From the NCBI RefSeq assembly GCF_023614235.1, contig NZ_CP094264.1, positions 3,844,001 through 3,908,000 on the forward strand: DNA of 64,000 nucleotides, in the 5' to 3' direction. Shown here in pieces: positions 56,247 through 64,000 of this stretch. The notes under the pieces were generated by a model. It had not been told where the DNA came from. It saw nothing but the letters and a program-made list of their open reading frames with translations, and did no database searches. Both the position numbers and the translations under genes were made by a program. The DNA comes from Streptomyces sp. MRC013 (lineage in GTDB: Bacteria; Actinomycetota; Actinomycetes; Streptomycetales; Streptomycetaceae). Each line of letters begins with the position of its first letter. Within the stretch, counting starts at the first letter, position 1.

Positions 56247-57439
56247 TCAGGCCGGCCCCAGAGCGAAGGCCGCGAAGCCGGCCGCCAGGGCGCCCGCCAC
56301 CGCGCGATGCGTCCTGGTGGCGCCCGCCCACGGAGTCTCGAAGCGCCGCGCGTACCGGCCTATGAGCACCAGCAGCGCCGCGAACACCGGGAGCCACGCC
56401 ACCCGCGCCGCCACCCAGCCGAACGTGTCCGGCGCCGTGGTGAGGCCGGGAACCGCGCCGACCGTCAGGGACGCGGGCACCGCCGCCGCGAGCATCGCCG
56501 TCTGGTGCCAGCACAGGATGGTCATCGCCGACAGGTTGACGACCACGATCGGAGCCCACAGCGCGGGCCGCCGCAACAGGGCCGCGAGCCGGTCCCGCAG
56601 CAGCACCGCGGCACCGCTCTGAGCGGCCGCAAGCGCCAGGACGAGCAACGACGGCGGATGCGAGTTGGTACGCGCCTGGCCCGGCACGCCGACCATCGAA
56701 GCCGGGTAGTGGAAGACGGCGAGTAGCGCCGCGAAGAGGACCACGCCGCCCACGAGCAACACCCGTGCCTCCCGCCGACCCATCCGGCGCTCGCCCCACA
56801 CCACCCCGAGCTGGTAGGCGAACAACCAGCCCGGCAGCACGTTGAGCAGACCCAACCAGGGCGGCACGGCCTCGGCGTACGGGCCGTACCGCAGCAGGTC
56901 GACGACGGCGACGCAGCAGAGCAGGGGCGCCGCCGCCCAGGCGCCCATGACACGCGCGGCCCGCACGCAGCAGGGGGTGAGCGCGGTGATCACCGTGTAC
57001 ACGCCCACGAACCACAGCGGCTGTATCACCAGCGTCGCCCCGGTCCGCAGGGTGTCGCCGGGCACGCCCGCCACTGAACCCGCCGCTATCAGCACGGCCC
57101 ATACGGCGGTGACCCCCAGGACGGGGCGACCGAGCCGGGCGATCCTGCCGCGCAGCCATGGGCCGGTGCCGCCCGGCCGGCGCCGGTAGGAGAGTACGGA
57201 CGCGTAACCACCCACGAGGAAGAAGACGCCGAGCATCTGCAGGACCCAACTGGCGGGCGCGAGGAACCCGAACGCCGACAGCGGGCTCGCGTTGTGGATC
57301 GCCCCCTCCCCGTCCAGGGAGAACCCGCCGAGTAGCCAGTGCCCGGTGGGCACGGACAGCAGGGCCAGTGCGCGCAGCCCGTCGACCCCCGGTCGCGGTG
57401 GGCCGGCGTGCCCCGCTCGACACGGTCGGTGAGCTTCAC
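56247..57439 (-). CDS. Acyltransferase-3 family membrane protein, frameshifted near its start
   Basis: About 397 residues once repaired: GTG 57439 reads VKLTDRVERGTPAHRDRG, then one more base in the five-C run 57386-57390 (plus strand) gives VDGLRALALLSVPTGHWLLGG, the conserved start of the family (Arg-Ala-Leu-Ala, catalytic-His region). About ten membrane helices follow. Such enzymes O-acylate sugars, lipids or antibiotics at the membrane. GTG overlaps the stop of the repaired hydrolase gene. The single long ORF across both genes is an artefact. Confidence 0.75.
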
Positions 57440-58466
57440 GCGGCTTCCCCCGGGCGATCGCGGCGAACTCGCGGAGCGAGGTGGTGCCGGGTGCGAAGTA
57501 GCCGCCGTGGCCCCGCGCGTCCCCGGCGGGCACCCGCCGGGCGCCGAACCCCTCGGACGCCGGATCCGTGCCGTGCCCCAACCCCAGGAAGGTCACGTGG
57601 GGGACTTTGGATATCCAGTCGGTCGGATGCTTCGCGGACCATACCCGCGCTGCCGTACCCAGCTCCGCGACGTTCGCCGCGCGCATCCCGGGAGAGCCGA
57701 AGACCACCAGGTCCTTGGCCTTCACCTCGGCTGCGGCCAGCCCGCACACCACCGAGCCGTAGCTGTGGCAGAACAGGGACGGGGTGGCGGCGCCGGTCGC
57801 GGCGAACCCCTCGGCGAGGCGTACCAGCCGTTTCGCCCCCACCTCGGCGAGGCCGCCGGTCGCCGCGTCGGGACCGATCCCGACCGGCGTGGTGTAGCCG
57901 GCCCAGGCGACCACCGCCACCTGCCCGCCCGTCGCCGTCCGCAACTGCCGGGCCATCCCGGCCGGCGTGCCGTACGGGTCGCGGGGCCGGTCGTAGGACC
58001 CGGCGTCGACGTTCGACCCCGGTACCACGACTGCGACATGGCGGCTGTGCTCCAGATCTCCGAAGACCTCCGCGACCAGGCCGCGGCCGCGCGGGTCGAA
58101 GGCCAGGAGGCGACGGCCGGCGAGGTGCGCGTACCGCGCGTCACGACTCGCGGAGAGGGCGTTGGCCCTGTACCGCAGAGTCACCGGCACCCCGTCCAGG
58201 TTGCCCACCACGCCCGGGTGCCGCCGGGCCAGACGGTCCCGCCGCCGTTGGTCGAGGCCCCGGAAGAACGAGGCCACCTCGGCCGGTGCGGCTCGTGCGG
58301 GATCCGGCAGCGGCCGCCCCAGCGAGGTGTCGGCCAACCAGGCCGGACTTCCCGGCGGCGGCCCCGTCATGGCCTGCTGGGCGGTTCCCGACATCCATCC
58401 GGCCGTCCCGGTGACGACGGTCGTCGCCAGCGCGGCGGCCACCAGGCCCTTCCTGCAAGGGTGCAT
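57436..58466 (-). CDS. Secreted DUF1023-type alpha/beta hydrolase, end frameshifted
   Basis: About 343 residues once repaired. Signal-anchored N-terminus (MHPCRKGLVAAALATTVVTG). VVVPGSNVD, the nucleophile elbow in LFCHSYGSVVCGLAA and GLGHGTDPAS (with FGARR) match DUF1023 hydrolases. One more base in the five-C run 57447-57451 ends the protein at FAAIARGEAA with a TGA overlapping the acyltransferase GTG. A paralogue lies at 61763-62977. Substrate unknown. Confidence 0.75.
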
Positions 58467-58593
58467 GACGTCCCCCTCCTGTACCTCGTGCGGTGTGACG
58501 AGGGAGAAGGTAGGAGGGCGGTCCCCGAGTGATCGTCACCCTACGGAGCCAACCGCCGACTGATACCGCGGTAGGGGGCGTCCTGCACCGGCA

Positions 58594-58626
58594 CCGCGTC
58601 GGGGCGCCGCGAGCGCCCCGACGCGG
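58594..58626 (-). terminator. Terminator of the two-component operon
   Basis: Perfect 14-bp stem (58594-58607 with 58613-58626), 5-base loop, ending at the base before the response-regulator stop codon on the minus strand. Confidence 0.85.
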
Positions 58627-59307
58627 TCAGACCGCCTCGCCGGGCGTGACGAGCCCGGACTCGTAGGCGAACACCACCGCCTGCGCGCGGTCGCGCAGGC
58701 CGAGCTTGGCCAGGACGCGTCCGATGTGCGTCTTCACCGTCTGCTCCGCGAGGACCAGGTGCGCGGCGATCTCCTGGTTGGACAGCCCCCGCGCGACCAG
58801 CTCCAGCACCTCCGTCTCGCGCGGCGTCAGCCCGTTCAGCCGCACCGAGCGCTCCCTGCGCGGTGCGGGCCGCTGGGCGGCGAAGTCCTCGATCAGCCGC
58901 CGTGTCACCGACGGCGCGAGCAGAGCCTCCCCTCCCGCCACCACGCGCACGGCGGCGATCAGGTCGGCCGGCGGGGCGTCCTTGAGGAGGAAGCCGGACG
59001 CCCCGGCGCGCAGCGCCTCGTACACGTAGTCGTCCACGTCGAACGTCGTCAGCATGAGCACCTTGGGCCGGTGGGTCACCCCGGGCGGCGGGTTCAGCAG
59101 TTCGCGCGCCGCGGCGAGTCCGTCCATCTCGGGCATGCGCACGTCCATCAGCACCACGTCGGGGCGCGCGGACCTGCCCGCCTCGACACCGGCCCGCCCG
59201 TCCGGTGCCTCGCCCACGACGTCGATGTCGGGCTGCGCCGACAGCAGGGCGGCGAATCCCGCCCGCACCATGGCCTGGTCGTCGACGATGATCACGCGGA
59301 TGGTCAC
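58627..59307 (-). CDS. NarL/LuxR-type response regulator
   Basis: 226 residues. Receiver domain with Asp phospho-site in PDVVLMDVRMPEMDG and Lys in FLLKDAPP; C-terminal LuxR HTH LTPRETEVLELVARGLSNQEIAAHL. GTG 59307 overlaps the kinase stop (GTGA). Activated by the adjacent kinase. Possible targets are the two flanking hydrolase/acyltransferase genes. Confidence 0.95.
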   Translation of the reverse strand: MTIRVIIVDDQAMVRAGFAALLSAQPDIDVVGEAPDGRAGVEAGRSARPDVVLMDVRMPEMDGLAAARELLNPPPGVTHRPKVLMLTTFDVDDYVYEALRAGASGFLLKDAPPADLIAAVRVVAGGEALLAPSVTRRLIEDFAAQRPAPRRERSVRLNGLTPRETEVLELVARGLSNQEIAAHLVLAEQTVKTHIGRVLAKLGLRDRAQAVVFAYESGLVTPGEAV

Positions 59308-60719
59308 GAGAGTCCCCTCCTGGCGGGTCGGGGAAGCGGTGCGATCAGCGGCAGCCGTGCCGCCACGCGGAAACCGCCGTCCGGCAGCGGTCCGGTGTCG
59401 AGCCTCCCGCCGGTCAACCGTACGCGCTCCCGCATCCCGATCAGGCCGTGTCCCGTCCCGGACGTCTCCAGCGGTGAGATCGGCTCCGTCGGCGGGCCGT
59501 TGACCACCAGGACGATCAACCACTCCAGGTTGGGCGACCGCGAGACGGAGACCCGGGTCCGGGCACCCGGCGCGTGCCGCACCGCGTTGGCCAGGCCCTC
59601 CTGCACGATCCGGTAGGCCGACAGGTCCACGGCCTGGGGAACGGGTCCCAGGTCCGCCGCCAGCGACAGCTCCACCGGCAACCCCGCCCGTATCGTCGCC
59701 TCGACGAGCTGCTGCACCCGGCCGATACCCGGCTGCGGGGCACGCTCGTCCTCCACGTTCTCACTGCGCAACACCGTCAGCAGCCGTCGCATCTCGGCCA
59801 GGGACTCCCGCGCGGACGCCGCTATGGACGAGAACTCCTCGCGCGCGGCGTCCGGGATTCCCTGGATACGGTAGGGCGCCGAGTCCGCCTGCACGGTGAT
59901 CACCGACATGTGGTGGGCGACCACGTCGTGCAACTCGCGGGCGATGCGGGCCCGTTCCTCCAGCAGCGTCCGCCGGGACCGCTCGGCCTCGCTGATGGTC
60001 TCCTGTTCCACCAGCCGACGCTGGGCGTCGCCGCGTTCCCGGAGCATGCCGGTGACCAGCAGGACGACACCGCTCAGCACGAACAGCACCAGGGGGACGC
60101 CTCCGCCCCCGCCCGCCTCGCCGAACAACTCGAACGCGAATCCGGCGGCGCCGGTCACCAGCCACACGCTCATCAGGGTCCGCCGCTGCTCGCGCAGCCC
60201 CACGGCGAGCATCAGCCCCAGGTAGCCCACCACGGCCATCGGCGTCCACGGCCACGGCCGTCCTTCCGGGACGCCCGTGTTCACGGCCACCAAAGCGCCG
60301 AGCACGTCGGCGGCGAAGACGACCCACCACGCCTGCAGCGGCCGTGACACGGCCATGAGCAGGGGAGCGGTCTGAGCCGTGGCCAGAAGGCCGGCGACGC
60401 CGCCGTTCACGCCGTAGTCGTTGACGAGCACCACGACCGTGACCGGCAGCAGCGACACGACGAACGCCACCGCCAGCACGTACGGCGTGAGGCGCACCCA
60501 TCGTGACGAGACCTGCCCGAACAGGGGCGCCCCCGGCTCCGTGGGGGTCGACAGTGCCACGCCGACCGCGTGCACCGCCTCCCGCGTGAAGCGCCGAACC
60601 CGGCCGGCGGACGCGGTGACGCCGCCGGGCGCGGGCCGCGGCGGAAGGGAGGGCGAGTCCACCGGGGAAAGGCCGGGCGGGCCCTTCGGCGGGAGAGGGA
60701 CGGAGGGAACACTGCTCAT
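59304..60719 (-). CDS. Membrane sensor histidine kinase (NarL-type partner)
   Basis: 471 residues, Pro-rich N-terminus, about six membrane helices (105-250), then a HisKA_3 dimer domain with the phospho-His in RIARELHDVVAHHMSVI and an ATPase domain (NAVRHAPG, GTGHGLIGMRERV). Signal unknown; the short loops suggest sensing inside the membrane. First gene of the operon with the response regulator. Confidence 0.93.
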   Translation of the reverse strand: MSSVPSVPLPPKGPPGLSPVDSPSLPPRPAPGGVTASAGRVRRFTREAVHAVGVALSTPTEPGAPLFGQVSSRWVRLTPYVLAVAFVVSLLPVTVVVLVNDYGVNGGVAGLLATAQTAPLLMAVSRPLQAWWVVFAADVLGALVAVNTGVPEGRPWPWTPMAVVGYLGLMLAVGLREQRRTLMSVWLVTGAAGFAFELFGEAGGGGGVPLVLFVLSGVVLLVTGMLRERGDAQRRLVEQETISEAERSRRTLLEERARIARELHDVVAHHMSVITVQADSAPYRIQGIPDAAREEFSSIAASARESLAEMRRLLTVLRSENVEDERAPQPGIGRVQQLVEATIRAGLPVELSLAADLGPVPQAVDLSAYRIVQEGLANAVRHAPGARTRVSVSRSPNLEWLIVLVVNGPPTEPISPLETSGTGHGLIGMRERVRLTGGRLDTGPLPDGGFRVAARLPLIAPLPRPARRGLS

Positions 60720-60816
60720 GGTCCCGCCAGCCTAGGCACGCGCCGTGGCTCGGGCGTCATACCGGGGAGCCAGTTCTCCACCTCGTACTCCGGTATGACG
60801 CCCCCGCGCACCGCCG

Positions 60817-61677
60817 TCACAGCTCGGCGAGCAACTCGGCCTTCTTCGCGCTGAACTCGTCATCCGTCACCAGGCCCGCCTGGTGCAGGTCCCCCAGGTA
60901 CCTGATCCGGTCGGCTATGTCCGCCGGGTCGCGCCGGCCGGCCCCCACGGGAACCGGCACCGGCACCGCACGGTCGGTGTCCCGCACCGCCTGCAGTACG
61001 GCGGCCGCGAACGGGAGCGATTCGTGGACGGGACCGTAGCCCAGGCCGAAGACGACCGCCGCCGGGTCCTGGTCCGGTTGGACCGGCTCCGCGTCGACAC
61101 CGCGCCGCAGCAGCCTCAGGTACCCGTCGGGGCCGTCGGGCGAACGCCACTGCACCCCGCAGAGGTCGCTCACCGCGAAGGACTGGTCGCCGGCCCTCCA
61201 CTTGGCGGTCGACGCACCCGTCCAGAACCATCGGATGGACACGTTCCGGCCATCGAAGGAGGCCTTGCCGTCGTACGCCTTGAACTGCAGCGGCGGTTCG
61301 GGGGCGGCCACCAGGAACCGTTCGGCCGGCTCCCCGCGCTCCGGCCCGAGGCACGCCCGAAGCTCGTCCGCGTAGTACTCGGCGAGCTTCTCCCGCTCGG
61401 CGGGCAGTACCAGCCGGTAGGGGTCGCAGCCCTCCTTCAACTGGCCGTCCGCCGCTGCCATCAGGGGGTCGGCGCCCGCACGCGGAACGGCGTGCAGCAC
61501 CACCGTGCCCCGCTTGCCCGGGGAGAGCGTCACCGCCCCCAGCGCTTCGTGCGGAACACGTCTTTCGCGTAGCGTCTGGAACAGCCTCGGCGCGCGGATC
61601 CCCCGTTCGAAGCGGATGAGCACGGCGTCGGTTTCGAACTTCCAGGTGGCATGAATTCCGGCCAGCACATCACCCAT
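60817..61677 (-). CDS. DUF4429 protein with C-terminal SHOCT motif
   Basis: 286 residues. MGDVLAGIHATWKFETDAVLIRF and KAYDGKASFDGRNVSI are the two DUF4429 repeats (PH-like fold). The last 35 residues, IRYLGDLHQAGLVTDDEFSAKKAELLAEL, are a SHOCT oligomerisation motif. Start at ATG 61677. Function unknown. Confidence 0.85.
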   Translation of the reverse strand: MGDVLAGIHATWKFETDAVLIRFERGIRAPRLFQTLRERRVPHEALGAVTLSPGKRGTVVLHAVPRAGADPLMAAADGQLKEGCDPYRLVLPAEREKLAEYYADELRACLGPERGEPAERFLVAAPEPPLQFKAYDGKASFDGRNVSIRWFWTGASTAKWRAGDQSFAVSDLCGVQWRSPDGPDGYLRLLRRGVDAEPVQPDQDPAAVVFGLGYGPVHESLPFAAAVLQAVRDTDRAVPVPVPVGAGRRDPADIADRIRYLGDLHQAGLVTDDEFSAKKAELLAEL

Positions 61678-61762
61678 GCGCCTCATCGTATGCGGCGTGC
61701 GCCCGCGCGTCGCCCCCGGAAGACGAGCGGAAATGGACTGAGCCGTCCGACTTCTACGCGGG

Positions 61763-62977
61763 TCAGGCCGACGTGGCACCGTGGATTTCGCTGCGGCAGG
61801 CGCTCGCCCCCTCGGCGCAGCGCACCCTGCCGTAGGCCCCGACCCCTATCTTCGCGAAGTTCCGCAGGCTGTCCGTGTCCGGCACGAAGTACCCGCCGTG
61901 CCCCGACGCACCGTCCGCCGACAGCAGCCGCGCCCCGAACCCGGGGGCCACCGGGTCGGCGCCGTGCCCCAACCCTCCGACGTCCAGGTACGGCACGTCG
62001 GCTATCCAGTCCTCGGCACCCCGCATGGCCCACACCCGCGCCCGCGTACCGAGTGCCGCCGCGCTCTCGGCCCGCATGCCGGGACTGCCGGCCACGGCGA
62101 TGTCGGTGACCCGCCCGGGCAGCCGGCGCGCGGCGAGCCCGCACACCACGGAGCCGTAGCTGTGGCAGAAGAGGGAGACGCGCGATCCGGCGGGCAGCAC
62201 GCGGACCAGGGAGACCAGTCGCGCGGCCCCCTCGACGGCGAGCCGCCCGGTCGCCGCGTCCATCCCGACGCCGCTCGGCGCGGTGTAGTCGGCCCAGGCG
62301 ATGACCGCGGTCCGCACGCCGGGCGCCGCCTCGCGCTCCGCGGCGTACAGGGATTTCGCCATTCCGTACGGGGCCGTGTACCGGCGGGCGGTCTTCTCGA
62401 AGGTGAGTAGGTGCGTGTCGACGCCCGGCACGACCACCGAGACCCGCTCGGCGCGCTCGAGGTCGCCGAACACCTCCGCCACCCGGCCCTGCCCCGAGGG
62501 GTCGAACGCGAGGATCCGGCGCCCGCCGGACAGGAGCGAGGAGAACCTGTGCGCCCGGCGCGCGGCCTCCTGACGACCGTCGGCGGAGAGCCGGCGGTCG
62601 GCGGCGCGGGCGCGGTCGGCGGCGAGGGCGCGGCGGAGCGCCTGCCGGTTGGCGAGGTACCGCAGGATCACCGGTGCCCCGGCGAGGTTGCCGACGACGA
62701 GCGGGTGCCTCCGGGCGAGCCGCACGCGCTGCGCCGGTGTGAGGGAGGCGAAGAAAGCGGTCACGGCCGCCGACGGTGACGCGGGGTCGGGAAGCGTGCG
62801 GCCGCCGATCCGGTCGGCGCGCCACGACTCCGCTGCCGCGCTCCACGAGTCCGGTGGTGCGACGCGTACGCGGTGCGGGCCGGTCCAGCCCGTCGTCGCG
62901 AGGAGGACGAGGACCACCGCGAGGGCCGACAGGGCCCGCCAGACGGTGAACGAGGGGGAGGCGATGGTGGGAGTCAC
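61763..62977 (-). CDS. Secreted DUF1023-type alpha/beta hydrolase (paralogue)
   Basis: 404 residues from GTG 62977 (AAGG upstream). N-terminal anchor (FTVWRALSALAVVLVLLATTGW), VVVPGVDTHLLTF, nucleophile in SLFCHSYGSVVCGLAARRL, and GLGHGADPVAPGFGARLL. The C-terminus ends with a short Cys-containing tail (VRCAEGASACRS). It is intact, so it shows how the paralogue at 57436-58466 should end. Substrate unknown. Confidence 0.85.
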   Translation of the reverse strand: MTPTIASPSFTVWRALSALAVVLVLLATTGWTGPHRVRVAPPDSWSAAAESWRADRIGGRTLPDPASPSAAVTAFFASLTPAQRVRLARRHPLVVGNLAGAPVILRYLANRQALRRALAADRARAADRRLSADGRQEAARRAHRFSSLLSGGRRILAFDPSGQGRVAEVFGDLERAERVSVVVPGVDTHLLTFEKTARRYTAPYGMAKSLYAAEREAAPGVRTAVIAWADYTAPSGVGMDAATGRLAVEGAARLVSLVRVLPAGSRVSLFCHSYGSVVCGLAARRLPGRVTDIAVAGSPGMRAESAAALGTRARVWAMRGAEDWIADVPYLDVGGLGHGADPVAPGFGARLLSADGASGHGGYFVPDTDSLRNFAKIGVGAYGRVRCAEGASACRSEIHGATSA

Positions 62978-63119
62978 TACGAGACACCTTAGGAGAGACC
63001 GCGCGGCCCCCACGCCAGGTGTGACGCAGATCATGGTTTGTGGTGCGCAACGAGGAAGGAGGGGATGCCCCCGCAGGTCGGGACCGTCCATCGCGGGCGA
63101 CGGGGGCGGCGGTCAGGCC

Positions 63120-63560
63120 CCGCCCTCCACTACGGGAGGCCTGTTCTCCGTGACGTTCTGCAACGCCCCGACGGAGTTGCCGGGTGTGGCCGGCGGTCCG
63201 CAGCGGACCGTCATGCAGGTCGGCGGCCTGGGTACGGCGGTGCCCGGCGCCGCGATGTCCGCCGAGGTCGGCTCCGACTTCCCGGGCGACCGGAAGGACG
63301 GGGGCCTCCCGGTGCCGCCCGCGCCCGGACCGGAGCAGGCGGCGGAGTTCGGCACCGTTCTCCGGGGACCCGCCGAGGGCCCGGGGATGACGCCGGGCGC
63401 CCTGGACGCGATCACCGGGGTCGTCCACGACACGTTCACGTCCGGCATGGGAGCTCGGCCTCACCGCCGCCGGTGTCGTGGCGCTCGCCGCGGCCCTGGT
63501 CGCGACCTTGACCAAGCGCAGTGCCGACGGCCGGGGCCGGCGGGGGCGGCGACCACATCC
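63120..63560 (+). pseudogene. 3' remnant of an MFS drug-transporter gene
   Basis: The plus strand reads GLFSVTFCNAPTELPG, VAGGPQRTVMQVGGLGTAVPG, GPGMTPGALDAITGVVHDTFTSGM and, after a one-base change at about 63447, ELGLTAAGVVALAAALVATLTK. This is the last two to three helices of a DHA2 (EmrB/QacA-like) exporter. The main body is missing and several helix residues are Pro or Asp. No start codon fits. It has decayed. The remaining gap 62978-63120 and 63560-63759 holds no other gene. Confidence 0.5.
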
Positions 63561-63759
63561 GACCGGCGGCACGGCCGGAACCCGGGGCCGCGGGCCCCGG
63601 CGCCTTCCTGGTGCCGGGGCCCGCGGCATGTCCACCCGAAGCCTCTTCCCTCACCCGTCCGAGTGGATCGAGCCGGGACCTCTTCCCTCCTGCGGTCACA
63701 CAACGTCAGGCTTGGGGCAGACATCGATACGGAGTGTCACGAATCGGGGGTTGATCCAC

Positions 63760-64000
63760 ATGCGCACGTTCTCAAGGCCCTTCTCCACCGCCGCGCTCGG
63801 GATGGCCGCGATCACCGTCGCCGCCCTGTCCACCTGCGCCCCGCCCGCCGACGCCGCGCCTCCCGCCCTCGGTCCGTGCGACAGCGGACAGCTCTGCCTG
63901 TGGGGGCGGGAGGGGTTCAAGGGCGAGCGGCGGACACACGAGCTGGCGACCACGGACGTCGACAGCTGCGTCGCGCTCCCCGCCGGCACCGCGGCGGCGG
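63760..64000 (+). CDS. Secreted peptidase-inhibitor I36-family protein, 3' end outside window
   Basis: At least 80 codons from ATG 63760. Signal peptide (RTFSRPFSTAALGMAAITVAAL... ending ADAA), then CDSGQLCLWGREGFKGERRTHELATTDVDSC, the cysteine-spaced crystallin-like start of the I36 (SMI-type metalloprotease inhibitor) family. The frame is open to the last base. Confidence 0.75.
   Translation, partial: MRTFSRPFSTAALGMAAITVAALSTCAPPADAAPPALGPCDSGQLCLWGREGFKGERRTHELATTDVDSCVALPAGTAAA

Noticed and set aside
63038..63511. A 157-codon plus-strand ORF
   Set aside because: Arg/Gly-rich shadow of the MFS remnant, which reads sensibly in a neighbouring frame.

Overview
The window is chromosomal DNA from a Streptomyces-type actinomycete. 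The evidence is very high G+C, heavy GTG start use, and Streptomyces-style gene blocks: fasR-fabD-fabH-acpP-fabF, dgt/dnaG/hrdA followed by an ABC pair, matB next to a carboxyltransferase, mbl, DUF3145 and a Tat-exported DUF839 protein. From memory this is the gene set around SCO2387-SCO2494 of S. coelicolor. It is interrupted near two tRNA-Asn genes and a CAT tRNA by an accessory block of roughly 11 kb (about 22.0-33.7 kb).

Layout. 0-8 kb: 3' end of ppdK, a frameshifted ArsR-type regulator, a Tat DUF839 (PhoX-like) protein, a VOC protein, a TSUP permease, and a class F sortase with a secreted, membrane-tailed partner. 8.5-21.4 kb: gamma-glutamylcyclotransferase-like protein and CutA, dgt, a FAD reductase, dnaG, hrdA, an asymmetric heterodimeric ABC exporter, a sugar kinase and a small membrane-anchored protein. 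21.5-24.3 kb: tRNA genes, a Phd/VapC-type toxin-antitoxin pair and gene debris. 24.3-32.9 kb: a minus-strand biosynthetic cluster. 34-41 kb: an isonitrile-synthase-like gene, a carboxyltransferase, matB, an MreB/Mbl homologue and a zinc-ribbon membrane protein. 41-48 kb: a MarR/oxidoreductase pair, an EI24 protein, a nitrilase, a secreted pyroglutamyl-peptidase-like protein, a beta-glucosidase remnant and an SGNH lipoprotein. 47.6-53.1 kb: DUF3145, fatty-acid synthase genes and fasR. 53-62.9 kb: pirin, a serine hydrolase, MerR/aldo-keto reductase, a hydrolase/acyltransferase pair, a two-component system, a DUF4429 protein and a second secreted hydrolase. The window ends in an MFS remnant and the start of an I36-type inhibitor gene.

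The main discovery is the cluster at 24.3-32.9 kb. It encodes a JAMM-domain protein, a ubiquitin-like sulfur carrier whose Gly-Gly is capped by six residues, a cytochrome P450, a ketopantoate-reductase-family enzyme, a HisC-like aminotransferase-fold protein, a cobalamin radical-SAM C-methyltransferase with its DUF5825 partner, and an auxiliary tryptophanyl-tRNA synthetase. This is the gene complement described for chuangxinmycin, a thiopyrano-indole TrpRS inhibitor from Actinoplanes. The likely roles are C-methylation of indolepyruvate, reduction, sulfur insertion by carrier plus JAMM sulfurtransferase, C-S ring closure by the P450, and self-resistance by the extra TrpRS. The TrpRS is preceded by a 13-residue leader peptide with adjacent Trp codons and a hairpin, which looks like a ribosome-mediated attenuator. 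The HisC-like protein has Glu where the PLP lysine should be, so the aminotransferase step may be lost or supplied from elsewhere.

Data quality matters here. At least ten coding sequences or remnants are broken by what looks like a one-base error in a C or G run, usually CCCCC or GGGGG read one base short. Affected genes include fasR, dgt (twice) and the auxiliary trpS. One apparent 739-residue hydrolase-acyltransferase fusion is almost certainly two overlapping genes joined by two such errors. These should be corrected before any gene is called a pseudogene.
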